From Lucinisca nassula (lineage: Eukaryota; Mollusca; Bivalvia; Lucinida; Lucinidae), in the NCBI GenBank assembly GCA_963580285.1, contig OY757010.1, positions 211,762,138-211,826,137 on the forward strand: 64,000 nucleotides of DNA, in the 5' to 3' direction. The translations under genes and the position numbers were made by a program. Below are positions 23,701 to 33,524 of the stretch, piece by piece (the stretch's first letter is position 1; the number at the start of each line of letters is the position of its first letter). The notes beneath the pieces were generated by a model, which saw only the letters and a list, made by a program, of their open reading frames with translations, did no database searches and was not told the origin of the DNA.

Positions 23701-24483
23701 GCTCTGGGCCCTGTTGTTTCAGAGAAGATGATTTTTGAAGCTTTTTTCCATTATGAGTCTATGGGAGAGAAGGGGTCCCGGGTCATGACCCATTTGGAAC
23801 CCAGGAGCATGATTGGCAGGAATTATGTAGGTGACTACTTGCCGTTGCTACATGCTAAATATCTAAGCTCTAGGCTGTGTGGTTTCAGAGAAGAAGATTT
23901 TTTAAGCTTTTTTTTCCATTATGAATCTATAGGAGCTAAGGGGCCCCATGGAGTGGCCCATTTGGACCCCAGGGGCATGATTGGCAGGAATTATGTAGGT
24001 GACCACTTGCTGTTGCTACATGCTAAATACCTAAGCTCTGGGCCCTGTGGTTTCAGAGAAGAAGATTTTTGAAGCTTTTTTCCATTATTAGTCTATTGGA
24101 GTGAAGGGGCCCCCGGGCGTGGCCAATTTGGACCCCAGGGGCATGATTGGCAGGAATTATGTAGGTGACCACTTAACATTGTTACAAGCTAAATATCTAA
24201 GCTCCGGGCCCTGTGGTTTCAGAGAAGAAGATTTTTTAAAATTTTTCCCATTATAAGTCTATGGGAGCTATATGTTGCAATGGCAACCAGAATTCCAATC
24301 TGATCTGCCCAAAAACCTTATGCAGCCTTTCCCCCAACCTGATGATGCTTCACATGAAATTGGATCAAGATTGGCCACGGGGTATTAGCGATATACTTAT
24401 TTGGAATTGTTTACAGACACATGCACGCACGAAGGACAAAATGTGATCACAAAAGCTCACCTTGCCACTATGTGAGCTAAAAA
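20794..24483 (+). mobile_element. Large HINE-like element with R7 array (about 166-bp units)
   Basis: The 5' hairpin GGGCCAACTGGCCC followed by 'actcacctg' is at 20800-20828 and the 3' end 'cttgccactatgtgagctaa' at 24483. The core from 21160 to 24270 holds about 18 units with 'ccattatgagtctatgggagctaagggg', 'gcatgattggcaggatttatgtaggtgacc' and 'gctacatgctaaatatctaagctctggg'. Units are most alike between 22150 and 24200. A SINE-A lies near its 5' end. The 3' tail (24250-24483) resembles the R1 tail ('ggcaaccagaattccaatctgatctgcc'). Confidence 0.75.
20868..21150 (+). mobile_element. SINE-A nested in R7 element
   Basis: From 'cgggacttgaagaaatagactgggc' to 'gatgttaaacctcaaatcaatcaaaa'. Lies between the element's 5' hairpin and its first array unit. 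Confidence 0.75.
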
Positions 24484-24504
24484 TGATAAAAGTACACTAC
24501 TTAC

Positions 24505-24716
24505 ACTATGTGTTGTTTCAGATTTGTCTAGAATGTTCATCACTGCTGTTGTCTGATGTGCACTGACACATAGTTCAATATCAGCTTGTATAATTGATGT
24601 GGACTCAATAAACATCTCACAGAACATCACTTTCCCATTCTCCTCCATAAACAACACATTCACAAGACTGAATACCATCTTAGTGGCATGTATGAATGAT
24701 TCAATGCAAACAGGAT
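24505..24716 (-). CDS. Exon E6: Cys module in one exon
   Basis: Acceptor TTTATTTGTAG precedes 24716; donor GTAAGT is at 24504-24499. It has two bases and 70 codons, completing Asp with the last base of E5. It encodes PVC, x28, C (GKVMFC), x16, C (IELC), then 21 residues to the junction, where E7 supplies LYC for a C-x23-C spacing. The 16-residue gap equals x8-C-x7 with the middle Cys replaced by Ile. So E6 looks like a Cys module with no internal intron and one Cys lost. The exon is tightly boxed in: a HINE-type end lies at 24483 and a MITE1 starts near 24740. Confidence 0.78.
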
Positions 24717-24739
24717 CTACAAATAAACATACACATATT

Positions 24740-25017
24740 TCATCATGAAAACACACCTCTATAATTTTGTCCCCCTTTAAATCCACTTTTATATAGTAAA
24801 GCTGGGGTTTACAGGGGTAAACCTTACTTCCTTATTTCTGCTCAAAATATAGATTGTGGGTACTCGTTAGAATTTCTGCTCCAAAATATAGATTGTGGGT
24901 ACTCATTAGAAACCGCCTCTGAGCAGAAATAAGAAAAATATAACAATTTTTCATCTTAAAATTTTAGTTTTTTAGGCGATAAAGTTTACCATGTAATTGA
25001 AGGGGCGTATTTTCGTA
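24740..25017. mobile_element. MITE1 copy with part-duplicated left arm
   Basis: The arm 'tctgctcaaaatatagattgtgggtactcgttagaa' occurs twice (24837 and 24875 region) before 'accgcctctgagcagaaataag'. Its left end is about 24 bp upstream (gene sense) of the E6 acceptor, so the branch-point zone of that intron probably lies in MITE sequence. Confidence 0.7.
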
Positions 25018-25139
25018 ATGTCTAATCAGAGGGTCTGACCATTGTCCTGCTAAACAAAAATCTGCAGGATTGCAAAACAGAAACACTGCAATAGAGTTTG
25101 TTTCTCAGTACTTAGATTTAACTGGGAAGCTAGGGAACA

Positions 25140-25432
25140 GAAGCCCAACAGGGCTTCAAGAAATAGATGGACTGCATGATGCTTCCACGCAGAGCTGAAA
25201 TCTGACCACACAAGAGTACTGGTAAACCGCTTAGAGGATCTAAGCCTGCCCAGGTAAAGCGGTGCCAGTTGGACCGTCCATGCTTATAAACTCTATTGGT
25301 TTCATTGGGCGACAGGACCTGAGATGTCATTTCATCTCGGTGTCGAGTAAAAGTCCCACAAAATTGGAAGCAACATCTGCAAAATGACCTATACAGTGTT
25401 GATGGGGACGTTAAATCTAAAATCAAACGAAC
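25140..25432 (+). mobile_element. SINE-A copy, full length
   Basis: From 'agcccaacagggcttcaagaaatagatgg' to 'ggggacgttaaatctaaaatcaaacg'. Confidence 0.75.
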
Positions 25433-25513
25433 AATTAAAACAGAAGATGATCAGAGGGCTTATGCAACCTCAAATGGAACAAAGGCTATTCTTTGAATCT
25501 TAACTGGAGACAT

Positions 25514-25777
25514 TCATTACGAAAACACACCTTTATGATTTTGACCCCCTTGAACCTCACTTCTATATAGTAAAAACTGGGGTTTATGGGGGTAAACCTT
25601 ATTTTTCTTATTTCTGCTCTCAAATATAGATTGCGGGTACTCGTTAGAACCGCCTTGATGAGGCAGTTCTAACAAGTACCCACAATCTATATTTTGAGCA
25701 GAAATAAGAAAAATATCACAATTTTACAGCGGTAAAGTTGACAATGTATTTGTATAGGCGTGTTTTCGTAAGGCAAA
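25514..25777. mobile_element. MITE1 copy, intact form
   Basis: Termini 'cattacgaaaacacacc' and 'ggcgtgttttcgtaa'. Core palindrome 25606-25707 with 'gtactcgttagaaccgcc / ggcagttctaacaagtac'. A reference copy for the family. Confidence 0.8.
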
Positions 25778-25867
25778 CTAATAAAAGAGGAGGCTGAGGA
25801 ACTGGTAGGTCAATTCAATGATGCAGTTAATAAAACTGGGTCCACAGGTTATAAAACTTTTTTCATG

Positions 25868-26262
25868 CTCAACTGAGTGAGTGTTTCGAGTTTTATGTCC
25901 CACCAACAGCTAAGGTCATACAGAGAAGGGACCTCAGTTTTACCCATTCAGTACCAGAAACCCCTAAAGGGGTACCTTGGCAAACAGTGCAGGCCCAGAT
26001 CAGACAAGATGCCGCAGAACGCGGCATCTGATCAGGGCCTCCACTGTTTGCTAAAAGTTCAGTCATTTTCCAAATAAATGTTGATGAAAACACAACCTGA
26101 CACCCCTAAATTTAGAAATGGACTCTTGCTATATATAAGGTGGAAGATTCCATTTGGTACAAAAAAAGGTTAAAGACTCATCTGAAAGTCTGGAGAAGCC
26201 AAGGATCAATCCTGCGACCCCTGGTTTACAAGGTGAGTAGCATAACCACTACACCACAGAGG
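25868..26262 (-). mobile_element. SINE-C split by a TTAA-type MITE
   Basis: The tail part is 25868-25940 and the body and head are 26168-26262, ending 'agcataaccactacaccacagaggctt'. The break falls exactly in the ttTAAag word that is intact in the copy at 31120. Confidence 0.8.
25940..26168. mobile_element. MITE2 (piggyBac-like, TTAA) nested in SINE-C
   Basis: Ends 'acccattcagtacc' and 'ggtacaaaaaaaggttaa'. Internal inverted pair around 'gatgccgcagaacgcggcatc'. TTAA-type flanks (left one mutated to TTTA) and CCC termini fit piggyBac-type MITEs. Confidence 0.75.
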
Positions 26263-26264
26263 CT

Positions 26265-27960
26265 TTTCCTATTGATTGACCGGAAGTTCGGACCCATTCA
26301 TGGATAGTATTGTTGTGTCATCAGCAGATGTGATCAAGTTACTTAAAGGCTTAAACCCCACTAAAGCTTTAGCCTGATGAGCTTCATCCTAACGTCCTGA
26401 AGGACATGGCAAATGAGTAAGGTCCAGTTTTTGCACACCTTTTTCAACCGTCTCTTGATATGGGTGAAATCTCCAGAGAATAGCTGCCAGTCCTAACAAA
26501 CATTTGCCCACTCTTCAAAAAAGGAGATAGGGCTCTTGCTCATTTCTCGCCCTATGTCTGTGTGAGTTGCTTGAACATATATAGTCTGTTCAAACATCAT
26601 GGCCAACTTTGATGAACACAAACATTGTCAGATAGACAACACACACTAGGAAAAGGCACAGTTATTAACCCATTGTATACTAGTTGGCCCCTTCATTGCT
26701 ATATGTTGGACAACTCAATTTGTCATTTAAGGGGTGCCAGGCCTATCTTTTATTGTATTTTTGATGGAAAAATCTGTAAGCAAATAGTGTAGGCTCTCAT
26801 CAGACGCCACGTTCTGCGGTGACTGTTCTGGGCCTGCAATTTTTGCCAAGGTACCCCCTTTAATCTTGGACCCCTTTAAGGGGGACAGGTAGGCACATTT
26901 ATTCTAGACTTTGAGAAGGCTTTTGACACCCCACCACATGAACTACTTAAATCTAAATTATATGGTTTTGGAATTGGGGGTGGGAAGACTCTCAAATGGA
27001 TAGATTCCTTTCCTTGCTACAGAAAACATTGTGTTGTTGTTAATGGTGAATCTTCAGTATGGACTCCAGTTTTGTCTGGGGTCCCACTAGGGACTGTTCT
27101 TGGTCCACTGTTATTCTCCCTGTACATTAATGATATTTACACTGACACTCACTCAGAAATAAGACTGTTCACAGAGGACTGTGTTTGCTATTGGGAAATT
27201 AGAGATATAGAGAACTCGACAAAACTTTAGAATGATATAGAAAGACTGGGATGTTGGGCATAAAAATGGGGCAGCCCAACAAAATCAGCCCAATAAATGA
27301 AATATTATGCAGATAACTAGGAAGAGAACTAATAAAAACTGTGGCTTCTTACACCTTAGAGGGAATGGTCCTCGAGAATGTGGATTCCATTAAATACCTT
27401 GGTGTGAAACACACAATTTGAGATGGAATACACATATTTGCAACATGTGTACTAAGGCAAATAGAATGCTTGGTTTCCTGAGGTGAAATCTTTATCAGTG
27501 TCCTCAGGATGTAACAGAGGCAGAATATAAAGGACTTTTTTGCCCAATCTTGGAATATGGTAGTTGTATCTGGGACCAAAGTGGAGTGGTCCTTAATAAA
27601 GAAATTGAAAAGGCTCAGAACAGACCTACATTTGTAACAAGCAATTACTGCTTTGAAACTTGGAGCATGACTGGAATACTAAGAAAAATTAAGATGGAAG
27701 TCTCTCAAGAAAAAGAGAAGAGACTTTTATACAAAGGTGTGAAGGGTGCTGCCAGCATTCCAACAATTGACCTTGTTCCCCAAGCTAGGCACTGCAGAAA
27801 TCATCATTCACGTTTCAGACTCCTACTGCAAGTACAGACATCTATAAAGAATCATTCTTCCCTCAAAACATAAGAGATTTGAATGCCCTTCCCCATTTGA
27901 ATGTAGCTAAGCTTATCTCTTTGGGGAGAACTAGGGACTTACTTCCAATATCACAGGTCT
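26265..27960 (+). pseudogene. Non-LTR retrotransposon reverse transcriptase (jockey/CR1-like), decayed
   Basis: The reverse transcriptase copies element RNA at a nicked target. Readable blocks in order: VIKLLKGLNPTKAL with ELHPNVLK (26335-26410), LFKKGDRALAHFSPY (26510-26560), FILDFEKAFDTPPHELLKSKL (26890-26960), SGVPLGTVLGPLLFSLYINDI (27075-27135), RLFTEDCVCY (27162-27190), and a thumb-like part to about 27870. The catalytic F-A-D-D has become FTED at 27168-27179, and stops and frameshifts are scattered throughout. A MITE2 interrupts it at 26670-26885. It is inactive. Confidence 0.8.
26670..26885. mobile_element. MITE2-type element nested in the LINE
   Basis: Starts 'ttaacccattgtatactagttgg' and contains the inverted pair 'gcaaatagtgtaggctctcatcagacgcc / ggcctgcaatttttgcc'. 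LINE coding sequence resumes right after it. Confidence 0.7.
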
Positions 27961-28034
27961 TTTTTGGTGATGTGAAAAACTGCGCTATGTCGTATGGGTG
28001 TGTTATCATAATGGTTAAAGACAATTTTATTAAT

Positions 28035-29695
28035 TAACTTCAGTAAAGAACAAGATGTGTTTGTGAAACACAAACATGTCCCAGGGCATGGTCATTTTTT
28101 TTTTGAAGTTGGTCACAGTTCAAGGTCAAGGTCAAAGGTAAAGATTTTTTGTTTGAGTGGGAAGCCCTTGACACAAGGAACTTACATGCCAAATATGAAG
28201 GCTCTATCTTAAATGGTTCAAAAGTTAAGAACAATAAAAAAAATTCTTTAAAGTAGGTCAAGGTCATAGGTCAAAAAAGTTTGCATGAAAGTAAAGCTCT
28301 GGTCACAAGGAACCCACATGCCAAATATGAAGGCTCTATCTTAAACTGTGTTATGAACAAAATGTTATTTTTTTCTTTTAAGTAGGTCAAAGGTCAAGGT
28401 CACAGCTCAAATTTTTTGTATGAATGTAAAGCTCTTGTCACAAGGAACCTACATGCCAAATATGAAGGCTGTATCTATGAACAGTAAAACAAAATCTTTA
28501 AAGTAGGTCATAGGTCAAGGTCACAGGTCAAAAAAGTTTGCATGAAAGTAAAGCTCGTCATAAGGAACCTACATGCCAAATATGAAGGCTCTATCTTAAA
28601 CAGTTAAAAAGTTATGAACAATTTTATTTTTTCTTTTAAGTAGGTTAAAGGTCAAGGTCAAATTTTTTACATGAGTGTAAAGCTCTTATCACAGGCAACC
28701 TTCATGCCAAGTATGAAGGCTCTATCCAAAACGGTTCGAAAGTTATGACCAAAATGTTAATTTTTTTCTTTTAAATAGGTCAAAGGTCAAGGTCAAGGTC
28801 ACAGGTCAAAAATTTGTGTATGAATGTAAAGCTCTTGTCACACGGAACCTACATGCCAAATATGAAAGCTGTATCTCAGATGGTTCAAAAGTTATGACTG
28901 CTAACTTGTTCTTTTATGTAGGTCAAAGGTCAAAGTCACAGGTAAAAATGTTTTATGTGAATGTAAACCTCTTGTCACAAGGAACCTACATGTAAAATAT
29001 TAAGGCTCTATCTCAAACGGTTCAAAAGTTATGACCAAAATTTTTTTTTTATTTTAAGTAAGTCAAAGGTCAAGGTCAAAGTCACAGGTCAAAATTTTTT
29101 GCATGAATGTAAAGCTTTTGTCACAAGGAACATACATGCCATTTATGAAGGCTGCATCTCAAGTGGTTCAAAAGTTATGACCAATGTTATTTTTTTCTTT
29201 TAAGCAGGTTCAAGTTCACAGGTAAAATTTTTTTGTGTGAATGTAAAGCTCATGTCAAAAAGAACCAACATGTAAAATATGAAGGCTCTATCTCAAACAG
29301 TTCAAAAGTTATGACCAAAATGTTATTTTTTTTATTTTAAGCAGGTCAAAGGTCAAGGTCAAGTCAAAATTTTTTGCATGAATGTAAAGCTTTTGTCACA
29401 AGGAACATACATGCTAAATATGAAGACTGTATCTCAATGGTTCAAAAGTTATGACCAATGTTATTTTTTTCTTTTAAATAGGTCAAAAGTCAAGGTCACG
29501 GTCATAGGTCAAATTTTTTTGCATGAATGTGAAGCTCTTGTCATAAGGAACCTTCATGCCAAATATGAATGCTCTATCTCAAACGGTTAAAAAATTATGA
29601 CCAGTGTTAAAGTTGTCCATGTACAAACAAACAAACCAACAAACAGACAGGGCAAAAACAATATGTCCCCACTATCGCTACCGGGGACATAAAAA
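28035..29695 (+). mobile_element. Tandem element R8 (about 143-bp units) rich in AGGTCA words
   Basis: Eleven or so units carry 'gcatgaatgtaaagctcttgtcacaaggaacctacatgcc', 'tatgaaggctctatctcaaacggttcaaaagttatgacc' and an AGGTCA-repeat word. It ends with 'caaacaaacaaaccaacaaac' and a hairpin 'gtccccactatcgctaccggggac' then 'ataaaa', another HINE-like 3' type. Confidence 0.7.
28384..29365 (+). promoter_or_regulatory. Repeated DR1/ERRE-like words in R8
   Basis: AGGTCAAAGGTCAAGGTCA or near forms occur about once per unit (for example 28384, 28777, 28920, 29343). AGGTCA-A-AGGTCA is the DR1 site bound by RXR/HNF4-type nuclear receptors and TCAAGGTCA is the ERR/SF-1 type site. Function is only inferred. 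Confidence 0.4.
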
Positions 29696-29699
29696 CAAA

Positions 29700-30225
29700 A
29701 CACTTGATGATTTAATTAGGGGAAGGGAATTCCTTGCAAAGTTTTATTCCCGTTAACAGTGTCGACAAGACGTTTTTCACCCACGGAACAAAAATAACTC
29801 TTTATATGGTCATTTGACATTTCTTAGTTTCAAATTCCTGTCTCATACTATAGTCGATTTTTATCTATTTTGTCATGTTTTTCGGTGATAACTTTTTTAT
29901 TTTTGATTTATTCTATCAACACATCCAGCGAAACAATTGAAGAGGAGAAGCTTCGGCAATTTCTCAAAAAGGTTTCATAACCCTAATTTCTCTGAACAGC
30001 GCTGTAATCAGATGGAGATTTCTGCAGTTTCAAGTTTGCGCGAAATTTTCTGTTTCCATAAGTCGTGCCTTGATGGTGTGGTTTGACAATTTGTCGTCTG
30101 CTCAGTGCTTGAATGAAAGATAATTATGAGGGTCATTCTCCATCTGTACAATGTGCATATGTGAGAGTCACACAGAAATTGGAAATGGCTACTGTATTAT
30201 TTGTGTGATATAAACAAAATAGAAA
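29700..30225. other. No gene recognised
   Basis: AT-rich, non-repetitive as far as I can see. No exon with consistent splice signals. Confidence 0.4.
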
Positions 30226-30227
30226 AC

Positions 30228-30796
30228 AAGAGATCCCAGAGGGCCCTGAATCGCTCACCTGAGAATTAGTGTCTCCAGTACATTCTAGGCCCAAGGGCTA
30301 TAATTTGAACAAACTTGGTAGTGGTCCACTAGATGAAGCTTTATACCAAATATCAAAGACCTGGGCCTTCTGGTTTCAGACAAGAAGATTTTTAAAGGTT
30401 TTCCCCATATAAGTCTATGTAAAACCAAAGGGTCCCAGGGCGGGGGCATTTTTGGCCCCAGGGCTATAATTTGAACAATCTTGGTAGAGGTCCCCTAGAT
30501 GAAGCTTCATACCAAATATCAAAGACCTGGGCCTTGCGGTTTCAGAGAAGAAGATTTTTAAAGTTTTCATTTAAAAAATCTATTTTTAGCTCCTGTGACC
30601 TAGATGTGCAACAGACTGGAACCATTTGAACAACTTTGAAAGGGGACCACCTAAGGATCATTCCTGTGAAGTTTGGTCAAAGATTAGTGGTTTAGGAGAA
30701 GATGTTGTTTGAAGAAAAAGTTTACGCGCACGCACGCACGACGGACAAAAAGTGATCCTAAAAGCTCACCTCGTCACTACGTGACAGGTGAGCTAA
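30228..30796 (+). mobile_element. Short HINE-like element with two R2 units
   Basis: The 5' end 'aacaagagatcccagagggccctgaatcgctcacctga' and the 3' end 'cactacgtgacaggtgagctaa' are both present, giving a complete small element of about 570 bp with a cgcacgcacg microsatellite. Confidence 0.75.
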
Positions 30797-33134
30797 ACAA
30801 AAGGGCCATGATGGCCCTGGATCGCTCACCTGATCCATAGTGTAACAAGTGGGCCCCAGGGAGATAATGGCCAAAGGGCTTTAATGTGCATAATGTTGAG
30901 GGAGGTCTTAAAGGTGAAGCTTCATACCAAACATCAACAAAGGCTATAATTTGAACAACCTTGGTAGAGGTCCACTAGATGACGCTTCATACCAAATATC
31001 AAAGACCTGGGCCTTCTGGTTTCAGACGAGAAGTTTTTAAACGTTTTCCCTAAAAAAGGCTATGTAAAAAGAGTGGGCCCTGGCGCGGGGGCGTTTCTGG
31101 CCCCAGGGCTATAATTTGAGTGTTTGGGTTTTACGTCCCACCAACAGCTAAGGTCATACGGAGACGGGACCTCGGTTTAAAGACTCATCCGAAAGTCTGG
31201 AGAAGCCCGGGATCAATCCTGCGACCCCTGGTTTACAAGGTGGCTATAATTTGAACAATCTTGGTAGCGGTCCACTTGACGAAGCTACTTACCAAATATC
31301 AAAGACCTGGGCCTTCCGGTTTCAGACAAGAAGATTTTTAAAGGTTTTCCCAATATAAGCCTATGTAAAACCAGTGGGCCCCGGGGGGGGGGGGGGGGGG
31401 GGGGCGGGCGGTTTTGGCCCCAGGGCTATAATTTGAACAAGCTTGGTAGAGGTCAACTAGATGAAGCTTCATACCAAATATCAAAGACCTGGGCCTTCTG
31501 GTTTCAGACAAGAAGATTTTTAAAGGTTTTCCATATATAGGCCTATGAAACCAGTGGGCCCCGGGGCGGGGCTGTTTTTGGCCCCAGGGCTATTAATCCA
31601 TCCACTGGTTAAGCATGAGAAGCTCTGGTGGCCATTTTGTTAACCGGAGCGGAACAGTATGAGCAATTTTGGTAGAGGGTCACCAAACGAACATTCCTGT
31701 GAAATAATTTCAAAATCCATCCACTGGTTAAGGAGTAGAAGTCCTTTAAAGGTTTTTCTATTTTTAGCTCTGGCTGCCATTTTGTTCACCCGAGTGGAAC
31801 GGTTTGAACAATTTTGGTAGCGGGTCACCCAAGGAACATTCCTGTGAAGTAATTTCAAAATCCATCCACTAGTTAAGGAGAAGAAGCCGTTTAAAAGTTT
31901 TTCTATTTTTAGCTCTGGTGGCCATCTTGTTCACCCTAGCAGAACGGTTTGAGCAATTTTGGTAGAGGGTCACCCAAGGAACATTCCTGTGAAGTAATTT
32001 CGAAATCCATCCATTGGTTAAGTAGAAGAAGTCCTTTAAAAGTTTTTCTATTTTTAGCACTGGCGGCCATCTTGTTCACCCGAGCAGAACGGTTTGAGCA
32101 ATTTTGGTAGAGGGTCACCCAAGGAACATTCCTGTGAAGTTATTTCGAAATCCATCCATTGGTTAAGGAGAAGAAGTCCTTTAAAGGTTTTTCTATTTTT
32201 AGCTCTGGCGGCCATTTTGTTCACCCGAGCAGAACAGTTTGAGCAATTTTGGTAAAGGTTCACCAAAGGAACATTCCTGTGAAGTAATTTCAAAATCCAT
32301 CCACTGGTTAAGGAGAAAAAGTTGTTTAAAGGTTTTTCTATTTTTAGCTCTGGCAGCCATCTTGTTCACTCGAGCAGATGGTTTGAGCAATTTTGGTAGA
32401 GGGTCACCCAAGGAACATTCCTGTGAAGTAATTTCAAAATCCATCCACCAGTTAAGGAGAAGTCGTTTAAAGGTTTTTCTATTTTTAGCTCTGGTGGCCA
32501 TCTTGTTCATCCGAGCGGAACGGTTTGAGCAATTTTGGTAGAAGGTCACCCAAGAAACATTCCTTTGAAGTAATTTTGAAATCCATCCATTGGTTAAGGA
32601 GAAGAAATCCTTTAAAGGTTTTTCTATTTTTAGCTCTGGTGGCCATTTTGTTCACCCGAGTGGAACGATTTGAGCAATTTTAGTAGAGGGGCACCCAAGG
32701 AACATTCCTGTGCAATAATTTCAAAATCCACTGGTTAAGGAGAAGAAGTCGTTTAAAGGTTTTTCTATTTTTAGCTCTGGCGGCCATTTTGTTCACCCGA
32801 GCGGACCGGTTTGAGCAATTTTGGTAGAAGGTCATCCAAGGAACATTCCTGTGAAATAATTTCAAAATCCATCCACTGGTTACGCAGGAGAAGTCGTTTA
32901 AAGGTTTTTCTATTTTTAGCTCTGGCGGCCATCTTATTCACCCGAGCGGAACAGTTTGAGCAATTTTGGTAGAGGATCACCCAAGGAGCATTCCTGTGAA
33001 ATTAGATCAAAATCTGTCCAGCAGTTTTGGAGAAGAAGTTGTTTAAAGCAAAAGTTGACGACGGACGCACGGACGACGGACAAAGACCGATCCCAAAAGC
33101 TCACCTTGAGCACTTTGTGCTCAGGTGAGCTAAA
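30797..33134 (+). mobile_element. Composite HINE-like element with R2 then R9 arrays
   Basis: Begins at the very end of the previous element with the hairpin GGGCCATGATGGCCC and 'gctcacctgatcc'. R2 units run to about 31600 (with a G run at 31383-31404), then about ten R9 units of 141 bp ('ctattttt.gctctggcggccat', 'ggaacattcctgtgaa', 'atccatccactggttaagg') to 33000. It ends with acggacgacggac, 'gagcactttgtgctc', 'aggtgagctaa'. Confidence 0.75.
31120..31241 (-). mobile_element. SINE-C, 5' truncated, nested in R2
   Basis: The target copy ggctataatttga is at 31107-31119 and 31242-31254. The target is a conserved R2 word, so the exact empty site is visible in every other unit. Confidence 0.85.
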
Positions 33135-33524
33135 AAGGCAAAGAATCTATTACTTTGTACTAAGTGTTTGCTGATTGAAATGGCAACAAACCACATATTT
33201 CATGTTTTTGACTGTCTTCACACTATGCATTGTATAACCTCCCTTCAGTTGGATGCTTCGTTGGCTGCACGGAATTAATCCATATATAGATATAATTTCA
33301 AATAGGCTGGACATGTGTTTACATTTTGAAAGTGTGTGACAGAATAGGTCTTAGTTTTTATTGAAAAATTAAAAAATTGTTAAAAGTCCATCTGATTAGA
33401 GCAAAATGAATACAATTCTGAAGGCTGACCCCTTTGAAGAAGTTGATGGAGCCTCTCCTCTACAAATTTCTCGCTGGACATGTTTATCAAAAATCAGAAA
33501 ACAAAAAAGTTATCTCCAAATCAC
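33135..33524. other. No gene recognised
   Basis: AT-rich. The plus-strand frame from 33406 begins MNTILKADPFEEVDG but runs into the LINE tail and has no donor I trust. Confidence 0.35.

Noticed and set aside
21160..24270. CRISPR-like array of regular repeats
   Set aside because: Units are contiguous 166-bp satellites without unique spacers, in eukaryotic DNA.
24457..24786. 109-codon frame as a complete small gene
   Set aside because: Its N-terminal part is MITE1 and its C-terminal part is HINE; only 24505-24716 between clear splice sites is exon.
32199..32549. Frames of 60-116 codons across 31640-32980 and 53540-54305
   Set aside because: All come from R9 units, with the same peptide in every unit.
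33406..33524. Possible plus-strand first exon MNTILKADPFEEVDG
   Set aside because: No convincing donor, no partner exon, and it runs into a LINE tail.
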